This document shows, piece after piece, positions 53,071-62,898 of a DNA stretch of 64,000 bases. The notes under the pieces are model-generated. The model did no database searches, was not told the origin of the DNA, and worked only from the letters and a program-made list of their open reading frames with translations. The stretch covers positions 454,528 to 518,527 of the forward strand of contig NZ_CABVPP010000001.1 in assembly GCF_902499075.1 (NCBI RefSeq), in the 5' to 3' direction. This DNA is from Burkholderia pseudomultivorans. GTDB lineage: Bacteria; Pseudomonadota; Gammaproteobacteria; Burkholderiales; Burkholderiaceae. A program made the translations under genes and the position numbers. Position 1 is the first letter of the stretch; each line of letters begins with the position of its first letter.

Positions 53071-53870
53071 TCGAAGTGCCCGCCAAAACGGGCTATGTCT
53101 GGTTCCGTCAAGGCATCTGGCTGTTCCGCCGGAATCCGCTTGCGTTCATCACGCTGTTCTTCACGTACCTGCTGGCGATCACGCTGGTGTCGATGGTGCC
53201 GGTGGTCGGCGCGGCGCTGCCGCTGCTGTTCATTCCCGGCATCGCGGTCGGCTTCATGGCCGCGTGCCGCGACACGGTGGCCGGCAAGCCGGTGATGCCG
53301 ACGATCCTGATCGACGGCTTCCGCTCGTACGGCACCGTCGCGACCCAGCGGCTGCTCGTGCTCGGCGCGATCTACGTCGCGTCGATGATCGTCGTGTTCG
53401 CCGCGTCGTCGGCGGTGGACGGCGGCATGCTGTTTCATCTGATGCTCGGCGCGACGGGCGACACGAACCCGACGCCGGAAGCGCTGGCCGCGCAGGGCAC
53501 GCTCGGCGCGCTGATGTTCGCGACGCTGCTGTACGTGCCGGTCGCGATGCTGTTCTGGTTCGCGCCGGTGCTGATCGCGTGGCACGACATTCCGCCCGCG
53601 AAGGCGCTGTTCTTCAGCGTCGTCAGCTGCTGGCGCAACCGCGGCGCGTTCGTCGTGTATGGGCTGCTATGGTTCGCCGTCGCGCTCGGCACCTCGCTCG
53701 GCCTGTCGCTGCTGCTGCAGGCGCTGGGCGCGGGCGCCTATGCGCTAACGGTCATGATGCCGGTGACGATCATCATCGTCACGATGCTGTACTGCTCGTT
53801 CTACGCGACCTATCGCGGCTGCTTCGGCGTGCAGGAGCCCGGCGCAACGCCGACGACGTCGGGCCGCTGA
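53061..53870 (+). CDS. BPSS1780-family multi-span membrane protein
   Basis: 269 residues with about six membrane helices (30-55, 60-78, 95-120, 150-175, 190-225, 230-255). The start ([19 protein letters not shown]) is that of a Burkholderia family of unknown function often following thrB. ATG lies inside the thrB stop region, so the two are translationally coupled. Confidence 0.85.
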   Translation: MQLIEVPAKTGYVWFRQGIWLFRRNPLAFITLFFTYLLAITLVSMVPVVGAALPLLFIPGIAVGFMAACRDTVAGKPVMPTILIDGFRSYGTVATQRLLVLGAIYVASMIVVFAASSAVDGGMLFHLMLGATGDTNPTPEALAAQGTLGALMFATLLYVPVAMLFWFAPVLIAWHDIPPAKALFFSVVSCWRNRGAFVVYGLLWFAVALGTSLGLSLLLQALGAGAYALTVMMPVTIIIVTMLYCSFYATYRGCFGVQEPGATPTTSGR

Positions 53871-54038
53871 GGGCCGCCGACGGACAGGCCGGCCTCCGCT
53901 GCCGGCCTGCGTCCTTGCGCCGCCGATGCGATCGGCGCGCATCGTGTTTTTCGTTGTGCGCCCCGCCCGCTTCCCCGCACGCACTGAGCCCGGATACCGG
54001 ACGCCTCTATTCAATCCAGTCTTTTGCGCGCAAAATAA

Positions 54039-54052
54039 TTTGCATGCAAATC
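54039..54052. promoter_or_regulatory. Palindrome ATTTGCATGCAAAT before ohrR
   Basis: A perfect 14-bp palindrome 28 bp before the ohrR start, in AT-rich DNA. It suits a MarR-family dimer and could be the OhrR operator; a related imperfect AT-rich stretch lies before ohr (about 54,585-54,625). Confidence 0.5.
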
Positions 54053-54080
54053 GTTAGCGCATCCGCGCGCGCCCCGAATC

Positions 54081-54533
54081 ATGGACCGCCTGCCCGACCT
54101 GCCCCAGACGCTCGATGAGCAATTGTGCTTCGCGCTCTACTCGACTTCGCACGCGATGACGAAGGCGTACAAGCCGCTGCTCGACAAGCTGTCGCTGACC
54201 TATCCCCAATATCTTGCGATGCTCGTGCTGTGGGAGCGCGACGACATCGCAGTCAAGGACATCGCCGCGCGGCTCGACCTCGATCCGGCCACCGTCACGC
54301 CGCTGCTCAAGCGCCTGGAAGCGCTCGGCTATGTCGAGCGCGTGCGCAGCGCGGCCGACGAGCGCGTCGTGAACGTCCATGTCACGCCCGCCGGACGCGC
54401 GCTGAGGGAACAGGCGCGCTCGGTGCCTGCCGAGCTGTTCTGCACGATGCAGCAAACGCCCGACTTCCTGCTCAGGCTGCGCGCCGACCTCCAGCAACTG
54501 CGCGATGCGCTGGCGGCCGCCAACGATCGCTGA
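54081..54533 (+). CDS. ohrR: Organic-peroxide-sensing repressor OhrR (MarR family)
   Basis: 150 residues. MarR winged helix ([40 protein letters not shown]). A single cysteine near the start (residue 16, [16 protein letters not shown]) is in the place of the peroxide-reactive cysteine of OhrR. It represses ohr and itself until oxidised by organic hydroperoxides. Confidence 0.9.
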   Translation: MDRLPDLPQTLDEQLCFALYSTSHAMTKAYKPLLDKLSLTYPQYLAMLVLWERDDIAVKDIAARLDLDPATVTPLLKRLEALGYVERVRSAADERVVNVHVTPAGRALREQARSVPAELFCTMQQTPDFLLRLRADLQQLRDALAAANDR

Positions 54534-54688
54534 CGCATCCGTCGCCACCGCCCCGCCCGGCCTCGCCGGGTTTTTCTTCCAAAATTCATTTGTACACTAA
54601 TCTTTTGTGTTCTATATTTTCCTCGTGGCCGGCGACCCATGCGTCCGACCGGACCGCTTCCCACTTACTTTTCGACAGGAGCTGCACG

Positions 54689-55108
54689 ATGAACATTCTG
54701 TACAAGACGAGCGCCACGAGCACGGGCGGCCGCGACGGCCGTGCAGTATCGGCCGACAACAAGCTGGAAGTGAAACTGGCCGCGCCGCGCGAACTGGGCG
54801 GTACGGGCGCGGAAGGCACGAATCCGGAGCAGCTGTTCGCCGCAGGTTACTCGGCCTGCTTCCTGAGCGCGATGAAATTCGTTGCGGGCCAGAACAAGCA
54901 GACGCTGCCGGCCGACACGCAGGTCACCGCGGAAGTGGGCATCGGCCCGAACGACGCCGGCGGCTTCGGTCTCGACATCGAGCTGCGCGTCTCGCTGCCG
55001 GGCCTCGACAAGAACGACGCACAGACGCTCGTGGACAAGGCGCACCAGGTCTGCCCGTATTCGAACGCGACGCGCAACAACGTGCCGGTGCGGCTGACGG
55101 TCGTCTGA
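54689..55108 (+). CDS. ohr: Organic hydroperoxide resistance protein Ohr
   Basis: 139 residues from ATG 54,689 with AGGAGC upstream. The two redox cysteines are in YSACFLSAMKF and QVCPYSNATRNNV; GTNPEQLFAAGYSACF is the family signature. Reduces organic hydroperoxides with lipoyl dithiols. A hairpin at about 55,128-55,170 probably terminates it. Confidence 0.95.
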   Translation: MNILYKTSATSTGGRDGRAVSADNKLEVKLAAPRELGGTGAEGTNPEQLFAAGYSACFLSAMKFVAGQNKQTLPADTQVTAEVGIGPNDAGGFGLDIELRVSLPGLDKNDAQTLVDKAHQVCPYSNATRNNVPVRLTVV

Positions 55109-55223
55109 TACGACGCGCGGCGCCGAATGCAAAAAGGGCGTGGGCGGCTCATTGCCGCACACGCCCTTTCGCGTAATGCGTTGAACGGCGAACCGGCCGG
55201 CCCGCCGTTCGTGGTCCGTTCGC

Positions 55224-55400
55224 TTAACGCGCGCCGAACGAGTACGGACGGTTCATCGCCGCTTCGCGGTCGATCTTGCGCATGCGGAATTCGAGATCGT
55301 AGATGTCGGTCGCTTCGGACAGGTACGCCTCGGCACGCTCTTTCGCGGCCTGTTCGGCGTTCTTGGTCAGCATCAGGAAGAGGTGGCTCAGCAGGTACAT
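55224..55400 (-). CDS. DUF3563 small protein
   Basis: 58 residues from ATG 55,400. The sequence EAYLSEATDIYDLEFRMRKIDRE is the conserved block of DUF3563 proteins, which are common in Burkholderia and resemble DUF1127-type small proteins. Function unknown. Its promoter is covered by a long palindrome. Confidence 0.8.
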   Translation of the reverse strand: MYLLSHLFLMLTKNAEQAAKERAEAYLSEATDIYDLEFRMRKIDREAAMNRPYSFGAR

Positions 55401-55421
55401 GATCGATCTCGCAATTCGTTG

Positions 55422-55457
55422 ACTAGGGTTTTCCCGAATTATAGGGAAAACCCTAGT
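55422..55457 (-). promoter_or_regulatory. 14-bp-arm palindrome centred on a TATAAT -10 box
   Basis: Perfect arms ACTAGGGTTTTCCC (55,422-55,435) and GGGAAAACCCTAGT (55,444-55,457). The 8-bp centre with one base of arm reads TATAAT on the minus strand, about 35 bp before the DUF3563 start codon. A repressor bound here would cover the promoter; which one is unknown. Confidence 0.7.
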
Positions 55458-55473
55458 TCTTTGCCAGCGTCGA

Positions 55474-56583
55474 TCAGACGGTGCGTCGTTCGGTCGCCAC
55501 AGTGCGCCGGTGCTCGGCAAAAAAGGACCAGATCATTGCGCTCGCATCCGGGCCGACCGCCGCGTGGAACGGGACGGCTTCGTCGCCGCCCGCCCATGCG
55601 TGGTCGAGCCCCTTCACATGGCATAGCCGCACGACCGTCTCGCCGTCGCGGCATACGTCGACGATCTGCGTGCCCGCCTTGCGCGTTTCGACGCGCTCGC
55701 CGCCGCGCAGCGCGCCGCGGCTGTCGGCCAGCCCGTTCAGGCGCATGAACTGCACCGTGAGCTGGTCGGCGTTCTTCGGCGCGACGACATGGTCGCCGTC
55801 GCCCTGCACGATCAGCGCGGGCATGCCCGGATAGGCGGCCGAATCGACCAGCGCGTCCACGGTCGCGGCCGGGTTTTGGCGCAGTCCGCGCCGCATCACG
55901 TCCATCGCGGTGATCCCCGAATTCGCTTCGCCGATCGCCGGCCCCGAATGCAGCGCTACCGCCGCGAAACGGTCCGGGTGATGCAGCGCGAGCAGCGCCG
56001 CGAGGCCCGCGCCGGCCGACAGCCCGGCGACATAGACCCGCGACGCGTCGAAGCCGTGCTCATCGACCAGCGCGTCGACCAGCGACGCGACCGCGTCCGC
56101 CTCGCCGCGGCCCGCGCGGTCCGTATCCTCGTACCAGTGCCAGCAGCCGTGCGAGTGCGCGCGCCGCGACTGCTCGGGATACAGCACTGCAAAGCCGTGC
56201 TTGTCGGCCAGCAGGTTCATCCGGGTGCCCTGCACGAACTCGTCGACGCTCTGCTGGCAGCCGTGCAGCATCACGACCAGCGGCATCGCGCCGCGCCGGC
56301 GGCCGGTGGGCACGTAGAGGCCGTAGGCGAGCTGCTGGACCAGACGGCCGAGCGCGGGCGCCATCGGGTGTTCGCCGCGCGTCCAGTCGCCCGTCGCCCA
56401 TGCGGCGGCACGCGGACGCACGCGCGATTCGCGCGGCGGGGACAGATCGGATGCAGCAGGCGTCGCGGCAGCTTCGAGCACGTCGCGCGTGATCCGCTGG
56501 GCATCGCGCGCCGCGCGCTTGCCGACCGGCGACAGCATGCGTTTCATGCCGCCCAGCCACATCTTCGTCAGACTTTTGGTCAT
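55474..56583 (-). CDS. PHB-depolymerase-family alpha/beta hydrolase
   Basis: 369 residues from ATG 56,583. Core: PLVVMLHGCQQSVDEFVQGTRMN (oxyanion region), nucleophile elbow GLSAGAG, and a C-terminal VKGLDHAWAGG with the histidine: the extracellular type 1 polyhydroxybutyrate depolymerase or LpqC-like esterase family. No clear signal peptide at the start, which is basic and amphipathic. It could act on short polyesters or other esters. Confidence 0.8.
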   Translation of the reverse strand: MTKSLTKMWLGGMKRMLSPVGKRAARDAQRITRDVLEAAATPAASDLSPPRESRVRPRAAAWATGDWTRGEHPMAPALGRLVQQLAYGLYVPTGRRRGAMPLVVMLHGCQQSVDEFVQGTRMNLLADKHGFAVLYPEQSRRAHSHGCWHWYEDTDRAGRGEADAVASLVDALVDEHGFDASRVYVAGLSAGAGLAALLALHHPDRFAAVALHSGPAIGEANSGITAMDVMRRGLRQNPAATVDALVDSAAYPGMPALIVQGDGDHVVAPKNADQLTVQFMRLNGLADSRGALRGGERVETRKAGTQIVDVCRDGETVVRLCHVKGLDHAWAGGDEAVPFHAAVGPDASAMIWSFFAEHRRTVATERRTV

Positions 56584-56832
56584 CAATCGGGCTCGCAGTC
56601 AGGAAAAATTGGGGACGCCACATCGGGCGCATCGTTCGAATTTGTGCAATGCACCATACCATTGTTTATGGGATTTTTCCTGCGTGCGGATAGTTCCCGC
56701 CGCGCTAAAAAACGGGCCTCGTACGCATGCGGCGCTATACTGGGGTTTCGCCGCTTGTATCCGTTGTAGTCGTTCTTCCCGGCTCGCGCGTTGATTTAAG
56801 CATTCGTCCCGCCCCTGCACGCTCCCTTCCCG

Positions 56833-57531
56833 ATGTTCGACCTGCCGCCTCACTTGTGGATCACGATCACCGCGTTCGGTGGCGCGGGCCTGACCTTGCC
56901 GCTCGCCATCACGATCGCGGTCTGGCTCGCGCTCGGTTACTCGTGGCAACGCGCGCTCGCGTGGCTGGGCGTGCTGGCGGCCGCGATCGGCGTGGTCGCG
57001 CTGACGAAGATCGCGTTCCTCGGCTGGGGGATCGGCGTGCGCGCGTGGGATTTCACCGGCTTCAGCGGCCACGCGATGCTGTCGACTTCGGTCTATCCGG
57101 TCGCGATCTTCCTCGCATTGATCCGCACGCGCACACCGGTGCGGCTCGCCGGCATCGCGCTCGGGCTCGCGGCAGGCGTCGCGGTCGGCGTGTCGCGCGT
57201 CGCGCTCGATGCGCATTCGCCGTCCGAATCGGTCACGGGCTGCATCGTCGGCGCGATCGCCGCGCTGGCCTTCATCGCCGGCTCGTGGCGCGCCGTGCCG
57301 CACCGCTGGTCGGTGCCGGCGGTCGTCGCGAGCCTCGCGCTCGTCACCGTCGCGCTGCACGGCATCACGGTGCCGTCGCACCGCTGGGTCACCAAGGTCG
57401 CGCTGCAGTTGTCGGGCCACGAACGCCCGTTCGTGCGTGCGCGCTGGAAAGCGAACCCCAATTACCGTCCCGCGTCGCAGCCGTCGTCGCTGCAGCGCAC
57501 CGAATCGCACGCGCATACGCTGCACGCGTAA
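56833..57531 (+). CDS. PAP2-family membrane phosphatase
   Basis: 232 residues, about five to six membrane helices in the first 165. The PAP2 signature is partly visible: FSGHAMLSTS (GHA in place of SGHA/T) and SRVALDAHSPSE with the histidine. Such proteins remove phosphate from lipids such as undecaprenyl diphosphate or phosphatidic acid. The C-terminal 60 residues are basic and soluble. Confidence 0.8.
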   Translation: MFDLPPHLWITITAFGGAGLTLPLAITIAVWLALGYSWQRALAWLGVLAAAIGVVALTKIAFLGWGIGVRAWDFTGFSGHAMLSTSVYPVAIFLALIRTRTPVRLAGIALGLAAGVAVGVSRVALDAHSPSESVTGCIVGAIAALAFIAGSWRAVPHRWSVPAVVASLALVTVALHGITVPSHRWVTKVALQLSGHERPFVRARWKANPNYRPASQPSSLQRTESHAHTLHA

Positions 57532-57596
57532 CCGGCCGCGCCGCTTTCCCCGTTTGAATCGATTCATGCGCCCCTTCGCATGAACGGTATGTCGAG

Positions 57597-57620
57597 CGTT
57601 ATAACCCGCCCTATATTACG
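57597..57620. promoter_or_regulatory. Candidate ModE box upstream of modA
   Basis: CGTTATA-N9-ATATTACG, an imperfect dyad similar to the known ModE operator (CGnTATAT...ATATAnCG), 34 bp before the modA start codon. modE itself is encoded nearby. Confidence 0.55.
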
Positions 57621-57653
57621 ATTACGGTTTTCACTCACTCGAACTCGTCCGCC

Positions 57654-58451
57654 ATGCGCTCATCCGTCCGTCCGCTTCGCCGCACCCTGCTTCGACTGCT
57701 GCCGATCGCCACGCTCGCCGGAATCGCGTTCAGCGCCCCCGCATCCGCCGCCGACGAACTGGTCGTGTCGGCGGCCGCCAGCCTGACGAACGCGTTCAAG
57801 GCCGTCGGCGATGCGTACGAGAAGCAGCATCCGGGCACCAAGGTGCTGTTCAATTTCGGCGCGTCGGACGTGCTGATGCAGCAGATCGCGAAGGGCGCGC
57901 CGGCCGACGTGTTCGCCTCGGCCGACCAGAAGGCGATGGATCGCGCGGTCGACGAGAAGGTGATCGTGCCGGGCACGCGCCGCGATTTCGCCGCCAACTC
58001 GCTGGTGCTGATCGTGCCGGCGGACAGCCAGGCGGCCGCGCCGACGTCGCTGCGCGACCTGACCGCGCCGGGCGTGAAGCGCATCGCGTACGGCGACCCG
58101 GCGTCGGTGCCGGTCGGCCGCTACACCGAAGGCGCGCTGCGCGCGGCGGGCGTCTGGGACGCCGTCAGCGCGAAGGGCGTGCTGGCCGCGAACGTGCGCC
58201 AGAGCCTCGACTACGTCGCGCGCGGCGAGGTCGATGCGGGCTTCGTGTTCGGCACCGACGCCGCGATCATGCCCGGCCGCGTGAAGGTCGCGCTGACAGT
58301 GCCGACGCAGACGGCGATCACCTATCCGATCGCGGTGGTCAAGGACAGCCGTCATGCCGCGCAGGCGCAGGCGTTCATCGATTTCGTCGCGTCGCCGCAG
58401 GGCCAGGCGGTGCTGTCGACGTTCGGCTTCAAGCCGGCCGCGGGCAAGTGA
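57654..58451 (+). CDS. modA: Molybdate-binding periplasmic protein ModA
   Basis: 265 residues with a signal peptide (cut after about residue 32, ASAADE). ELVVSAAASLTNAFKAVGDAY and FNFGASDVLMQQI match ModA and contain the serine ligands for molybdate. Delivers molybdate or tungstate to ModB/ModC. First gene of modABC. Confidence 0.95.
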   Translation: MRSSVRPLRRTLLRLLPIATLAGIAFSAPASAADELVVSAAASLTNAFKAVGDAYEKQHPGTKVLFNFGASDVLMQQIAKGAPADVFASADQKAMDRAVDEKVIVPGTRRDFAANSLVLIVPADSQAAAPTSLRDLTAPGVKRIAYGDPASVPVGRYTEGALRAAGVWDAVSAKGVLAANVRQSLDYVARGEVDAGFVFGTDAAIMPGRVKVALTVPTQTAITYPIAVVKDSRHAAQAQAFIDFVASPQGQAVLSTFGFKPAAGK

Positions 58452-58461
58452 GCGCAGCGCG

Positions 58462-59139
58462 ATGCAAGACGCCTGGGTACCGCTGCTGCTGTCGCTGAAG
58501 GTCGCCGGCTGGGCGACCGCGCTCGACATCGTGCTCGGCGTCGCGGCCGCGTTCGCGCTCGCGCGCTGGCGCTCGCCGGCGCGCGACGTCGTCGATTCGC
58601 TGCTGACGCTGCCGCTGGTGCTGCCGCCGACGGTGCTCGGCTATTACCTGCTCGTGCTGCTCGGCCGGCGCGGCGTGTTCGGCGCGTGGCTCGACCGGCT
58701 CGGCATCGAGCTCGTCTTCACGTGGCAGGGCGCGGTGGTCGCGTCGATGATCGTCGCGTTTCCGCTGATCCTGAAGTCGGCCCGCGCGGCGTTCGAAGGC
58801 GTCGATCCGCATCTCGAACGTGCCGCGCGCACGCTCGGCCTCGGCGAAGCCGCGGTGTTCTTCCGCGTGACGCTGCCGCTCGCCGCGCGCGGCATCCTCG
58901 CGGGCGCGCTGCTCGCGTTCGCGCGCGCGCTCGGCGAATTCGGCGCGACGCTGATGATCGCCGGCAACCTGCCCGGCCGCACGCAGACGCTGTCGGTCGC
59001 GATCTACGCGGCCGTGCAGGCCGGCGACGACAGCACGGCCAATTTCCTCGTGCTGGTCACGTCGATCACCTGCGTGCTGGTGCTGCTCTCGGCCGGCTGG
59101 CTCGTGCCGGCGCGCGCGCGGCGGAGTCAACTGACATGA
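58462..59139 (+). CDS. modB: Molybdate ABC transporter permease ModB
   Basis: 225 residues, five membrane helices. The EAA loop is EFGATLMIAGNLPGRTQT. 10 bp from modA. Confidence 0.93.
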   Translation: MQDAWVPLLLSLKVAGWATALDIVLGVAAAFALARWRSPARDVVDSLLTLPLVLPPTVLGYYLLVLLGRRGVFGAWLDRLGIELVFTWQGAVVASMIVAFPLILKSARAAFEGVDPHLERAARTLGLGEAAVFFRVTLPLAARGILAGALLAFARALGEFGATLMIAGNLPGRTQTLSVAIYAAVQAGDDSTANFLVLVTSITCVLVLLSAGWLVPARARRSQLT

Positions 59140-59239
59140 CGCGCCCGCTGCTTCCGTATCGCGCCGCTACCCCGGTCGCGTCGCCCGGCGTGGCGGCGCC
59201 CGTTGCCGGCATGCGCGGATCGGCACCGAGGAGGCCCGC

Positions 59240-59941
59240 GTGAGCGTCGTCGTCGACATCCGCAAGACCTACGCGACCGCCGAGCGCCGCTTCACGCTCG
59301 ACGTGTCGTTCACCGCGACGACGCAGCGCGTCGTGCTGTTCGGGCCGTCCGGCGCGGGCAAGAGCATGACGCTGCAGGCGATTGCGGGGCTGCTCGCGCC
59401 GGACGACGGTGCGATCACGCTGAACGGCGAACCGCTGTTCGATGCCGCGCGCGGCATCGACGTGCCGACCCGCGCGCGTCGCGTCGCGTATCTGTTCCAG
59501 GACTACGCGCTGTTCCCGCACCTGAACGTGCGCCAGAACATCGCGTTCGGGCTCACGTCGGGCCTGCGCAACCCGCGCGCGAAGACGCTGCCGCCCGAAG
59601 TCGCGTACTGGCTGCGGGCGTTCGAACTCGAAGCGCTCGCCGGACAGTATCCGTCGCAGTTGTCGGGCGGACAGAAGCAGCGCGTCGCGCTCGCGCGCGC
59701 GCTGGTCGCGCAGCCGCGCATCCTGCTGCTCGACGAACCGTTCGCGGCGCTCGACGGCGCGATGCGCCAGCGGATGCGCCGCGAACTCGCCGAACTGCAG
59801 GCGCGGCTCGACATTCCGATGGTGCTGATCTCGCACGATCCCGACGATGTCGCCGCGTTCGGCGATCAGGTCGTGCAACTGAACGACGGGCGCGTGCAGA
59901 CTGCGACGCCGCACGCCGAGTGGCCGACGCGCGTCGCGTGA
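59240..59941 (+). CDS. modC: Molybdate ABC transporter ATPase ModC, short form
   Basis: 233 residues from GTG 59,240. Walker A GPSGAGKS, signature LSGGQKQR, Walker B ILLLDEP and the H-loop are present. The C-terminal regulatory Mop/TOBE domain of the usual ~350-residue ModC is missing; the reading frame ends with an ordinary stop shortly after the H-loop. Molybdate feedback on transport may therefore be lost. About 100 bp separate it from modB. Confidence 0.9.
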   Translation: MSVVVDIRKTYATAERRFTLDVSFTATTQRVVLFGPSGAGKSMTLQAIAGLLAPDDGAITLNGEPLFDAARGIDVPTRARRVAYLFQDYALFPHLNVRQNIAFGLTSGLRNPRAKTLPPEVAYWLRAFELEALAGQYPSQLSGGQKQRVALARALVAQPRILLLDEPFAALDGAMRQRMRRELAELQARLDIPMVLISHDPDDVAAFGDQVVQLNDGRVQTATPHAEWPTRVA

Positions 59942-60110
59942 TCGACCGGCAACACCGCGGTCGTTGCGCTGCGCGGCCGGGAACCTGAGAGACGCCGCCT
60001 CGAGCGGCACCGACTGAAAACGAAGCCGGAGCCGGGTTGACGCGGGTTTTGCCGCGTCGGCCCGCCATCCGGCCGTCGGCGGCACACCTGCCCACCGGCT
60101 CGCGAATGGG

Positions 60111-60947
60111 TCAACCGGTCACCGCGAGAATCACGCTCGACGCCTTGAACAAGGCGATCGCACGCTGCCCGGCGACGAGCGGCAACGTAGCGACGCTGTC
60201 GTTCGTGACGACCGCCGTCAGCGTCCCGCCGCCGTCGAGCGCGAGCGTCACCTCGCTGTTCACCGCCCCGGCCTCGACCGACTCGACCGCCCCGCGCAGC
60301 CGGTTGCGCGCGGACACCTTCAGCTCCGGCCCGCCGTCGTCGACCGCCAGCACGATCCACGACGCCTTGACGAGCGCACACGCGGGCGCGCCGACCTGCA
60401 GGCCGAGCCCGTCGGCGCTCTCGTGCGTCAGCACCGCGACGATCGCCTGCCCGCCGGGCAAGCTCAGCGTCACCTCGTCGTTGACCGTGCCGCGCACGAT
60501 CGCGTCGACCTTGCCGAACAACTGGTTGCGCGCGCTGGTCTTCATGCCGATCCGGCCGATCAGCGCCCAGTCGACGTCGAACCCGGCCACCGCCGCGCTC
60601 GCGGCCGCGATGAAGCGGCGATGCTCGCGCTCGATCGTGCGAAACGCGGCGATCAGCGACGTCGCGCGCGGCGTCAGCGTCGTGCCGCCGCCGCCCTTGC
60701 CGCCGGTCGAACGCACCACGAGCGGCTCGCCGGCAAGATTGTTCATCGTGTCGATCGCATCCCACGCGGCCTTGTAGCTCAGGCCGACCGCCTTCGCCGC
60801 GCGCGTGATCGAACCGGTGTCGCCGATCGCCGCGAGCAGCGCGATGCGCGTCGCGCCGCCGAGCGTCTGCTCGCCGGCGCGCAGCCACAGCTCGCCGCCC
60901 AGTTCGAGCGGTTCGGCGGAAGAGGAGGAAGGTGGCGTATCGCTCAT
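60111..60947 (-). CDS. modE: Molybdate-responsive regulator ModE
   Basis: 278 residues from ATG 60,947. N-terminal winged helix (LLAAIGDTGSITRAAKAVGLSYKAAWDAIDTM), GGKGGGGTTLTPRA motif, and two Mop domains (SARNQLFGKV... and SARNRLRGAVESVEAGAVNSEV). Represses modABC when molybdate is bound. Converges with modC. Confidence 0.95.
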   Translation of the reverse strand: MSDTPPSSSSAEPLELGGELWLRAGEQTLGGATRIALLAAIGDTGSITRAAKAVGLSYKAAWDAIDTMNNLAGEPLVVRSTGGKGGGGTTLTPRATSLIAAFRTIEREHRRFIAAASAAVAGFDVDWALIGRIGMKTSARNQLFGKVDAIVRGTVNDEVTLSLPGGQAIVAVLTHESADGLGLQVGAPACALVKASWIVLAVDDGGPELKVSARNRLRGAVESVEAGAVNSEVTLALDGGGTLTAVVTNDSVATLPLVAGQRAIALFKASSVILAVTG

Positions 60948-60997
60948 CGGGCGGCTGGAAAGGAACGGGCGGCCATTATAGGCAGGGCGCGTGCTGT

Positions 60998-62773
60998 TCA
61001 GCCCGCCTTGCCGTCGAGCTTCGGCGGCCGCAGGCTGGCGAGCAGCGCCTCGGCGTCGCGCGCGGCGCGCTGCTCGAGCGCCGCGCCATAGCCGCGCACG
61101 AAACCGATCTGGTACGCCGGCGCCGCGAGCTGCTCGAGATGATGCAGCGCGACGACCGTGTCGTTCGCCTCGCCGAGCACGCTCTGCACGCGCGCGAGCG
61201 TCTTGACCGTCTCGGTGCGCGTGCGGCGCGACGCCAGCGACGCGAAGAATTCGAGCGCGTAGCGCAGCCGCTTCGCATCGATCCGGACCTGATGCCGCGC
61301 GGCCGTATCGAGCGACGTGAGCGACGGCGACGCGTACAGGTGGCCGAACAGCCGCCGCACGCGCTTGGCGGCATGACGGCGCAGCGACGGCGCATCGTCG
61401 TCCGCGGCAGGCGGCAGCGCGAGCGTGCTCAGCCATTCGAGCCAGCCGAGCGTCAGCCGCGCATAGCGCGCCGAATGCAGCGCCTGCCGCAACTCGACGC
61501 GCGCAGCCGCGCTCTGCGCGCATGCGGCGTCGAGCGTGCCGGCCCAGTCGGCGCCGCCGCCGTCGGCCGCGATCAGCGCGGGCAGGATTTCGGTCGAGAA
61601 CACGTCCCAGTCGCGCACCGTGCCGAGCAGCGCGGCCAGCCAGCGCAAGTCGGTGCCGAACGTGTCCTGCCATTGCCGGTCGGCAAAGCGCGGGAAAAAG
61701 CGCATCAGCGTGCGCAGGCGGCGCAGCGCGACGCGCATCTGATGCACGAATTCGGGATCGTCGCGATCGAGCACACCGCCCTCGTTGCCGAGCCATTGCG
61801 CGGCGATGTCGCCGGACAGCGCGAACAGCGCGGTGCGCTGCGAGCGGATGCCGGTCAGGTCGACGAGTTGCGCCTTGACCGGCGCGGCGGCTGCGGATTC
61901 GCCCGCGCATGCGCGATCGATCACGCTGCTCAGCTGTACGAACGCGGGCCATGCGCCGCTCAGTTCGCGTGCGGCGGCGAACAGCGCGCGCAGCGCGGCG
62001 GTGCGCACTTCGAGGGTCTGCCAGTCGGGCGCGGCGAGACGCAGCTCGACATAGCGGCGCGGCGGCGCATCGCCGTCGTGCAGGGTGAAGTCGTCGAGCG
62101 TCATCTCGACCACCACGCCGCTGTCGTCGGCCCAGCGCCCGCGCCGCCGCTCGCTGACGAGCCAGCGGCCCGCCGGCGCGGCAACCGGCTCGGGCGCTTC
62201 GGATGCTGCCGGCGCGTCGGCAGCGGCTGCGTGGCGGCCGCCGGAACCGCTGTCGGACTCCGCATCGTCGTTGCTGCCGGCCCCCGGCACGGCCGACGCT
62301 TCGGCCCCGGCCTTCCGGGCCGGCTGCGCCGCCGACTTCGTTTCGGACTTCGCGGCAGGCTTCGCATCGCCGCCGGACGCGGACGACGAATCCACCCCGC
62401 CGACGGCCCCTTCGCCGTGCGCGGCACCGAGCGCCGACACGACGATTCCCGCATGCTCGGCATCGAACAGCTCGCGCTGCGTGACGCCCGGCGCGAACGT
62501 CTGCGTGCGCGACGCGACGACGCGCCGCTCGTGCGCATGCGACTCGATCCACGTCCACCAGCTTGCGCCGGGACTCGGCTCGGCCTCGACGACCTGACAC
62601 GGCTCGATCGTCACGCGCTCGTGCCCGCGCCGCATCCGCACCTGCGGACAGATCCGCCACGCCCGCACCAGCTCGGCGCCGAAATCGCGCGGCGCGGCGC
62701 GCGCGCGATTCGAGGCCTTGGCCGGCCATCCGTCCTGCGACAGGCACAACACGACTTCCAGCACACGCGACAT
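60998..62773 (-). CDS. CYTH-CHAD domain protein
   Basis: 591 residues. Start MSRVLEVVLCLSQDGW and later RYVELRLAAPDWQTLEV are the ends of a CYTH-like domain interrupted by a low-complexity Ala/Ser/Gly/Glu stretch at about 128-205. From about 305 the CHAD domain follows (VHQMRVALRRLRTLMRFF and HQVRIDAKRLRYALEFF with the conserved histidines). CHAD proteins bind inorganic polyphosphate and can go to polyP granules. Confidence 0.85.
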   Translation of the reverse strand: MSRVLEVVLCLSQDGWPAKASNRARAAPRDFGAELVRAWRICPQVRMRRGHERVTIEPCQVVEAEPSPGASWWTWIESHAHERRVVASRTQTFAPGVTQRELFDAEHAGIVVSALGAAHGEGAVGGVDSSSASGGDAKPAAKSETKSAAQPARKAGAEASAVPGAGSNDDAESDSGSGGRHAAAADAPAASEAPEPVAAPAGRWLVSERRRGRWADDSGVVVEMTLDDFTLHDGDAPPRRYVELRLAAPDWQTLEVRTAALRALFAAARELSGAWPAFVQLSSVIDRACAGESAAAAPVKAQLVDLTGIRSQRTALFALSGDIAAQWLGNEGGVLDRDDPEFVHQMRVALRRLRTLMRFFPRFADRQWQDTFGTDLRWLAALLGTVRDWDVFSTEILPALIAADGGGADWAGTLDAACAQSAAARVELRQALHSARYARLTLGWLEWLSTLALPPAADDDAPSLRRHAAKRVRRLFGHLYASPSLTSLDTAARHQVRIDAKRLRYALEFFASLASRRTRTETVKTLARVQSVLGEANDTVVALHHLEQLAAPAYQIGFVRGYGAALEQRAARDAEALLASLRPPKLDGKAG

Positions 62774-62898
62774 GGAGGCTCCTGCACATGAAGGACCGCC
62801 GGCGCATCGTCCGCGCCGGCGTCGCCCGTGAAGCAGCGTTCATGGTACACGGCCCGAAAGCGTGCGGGTAGCGATCTGGCCCCGCCCGCGGTGCTGCA

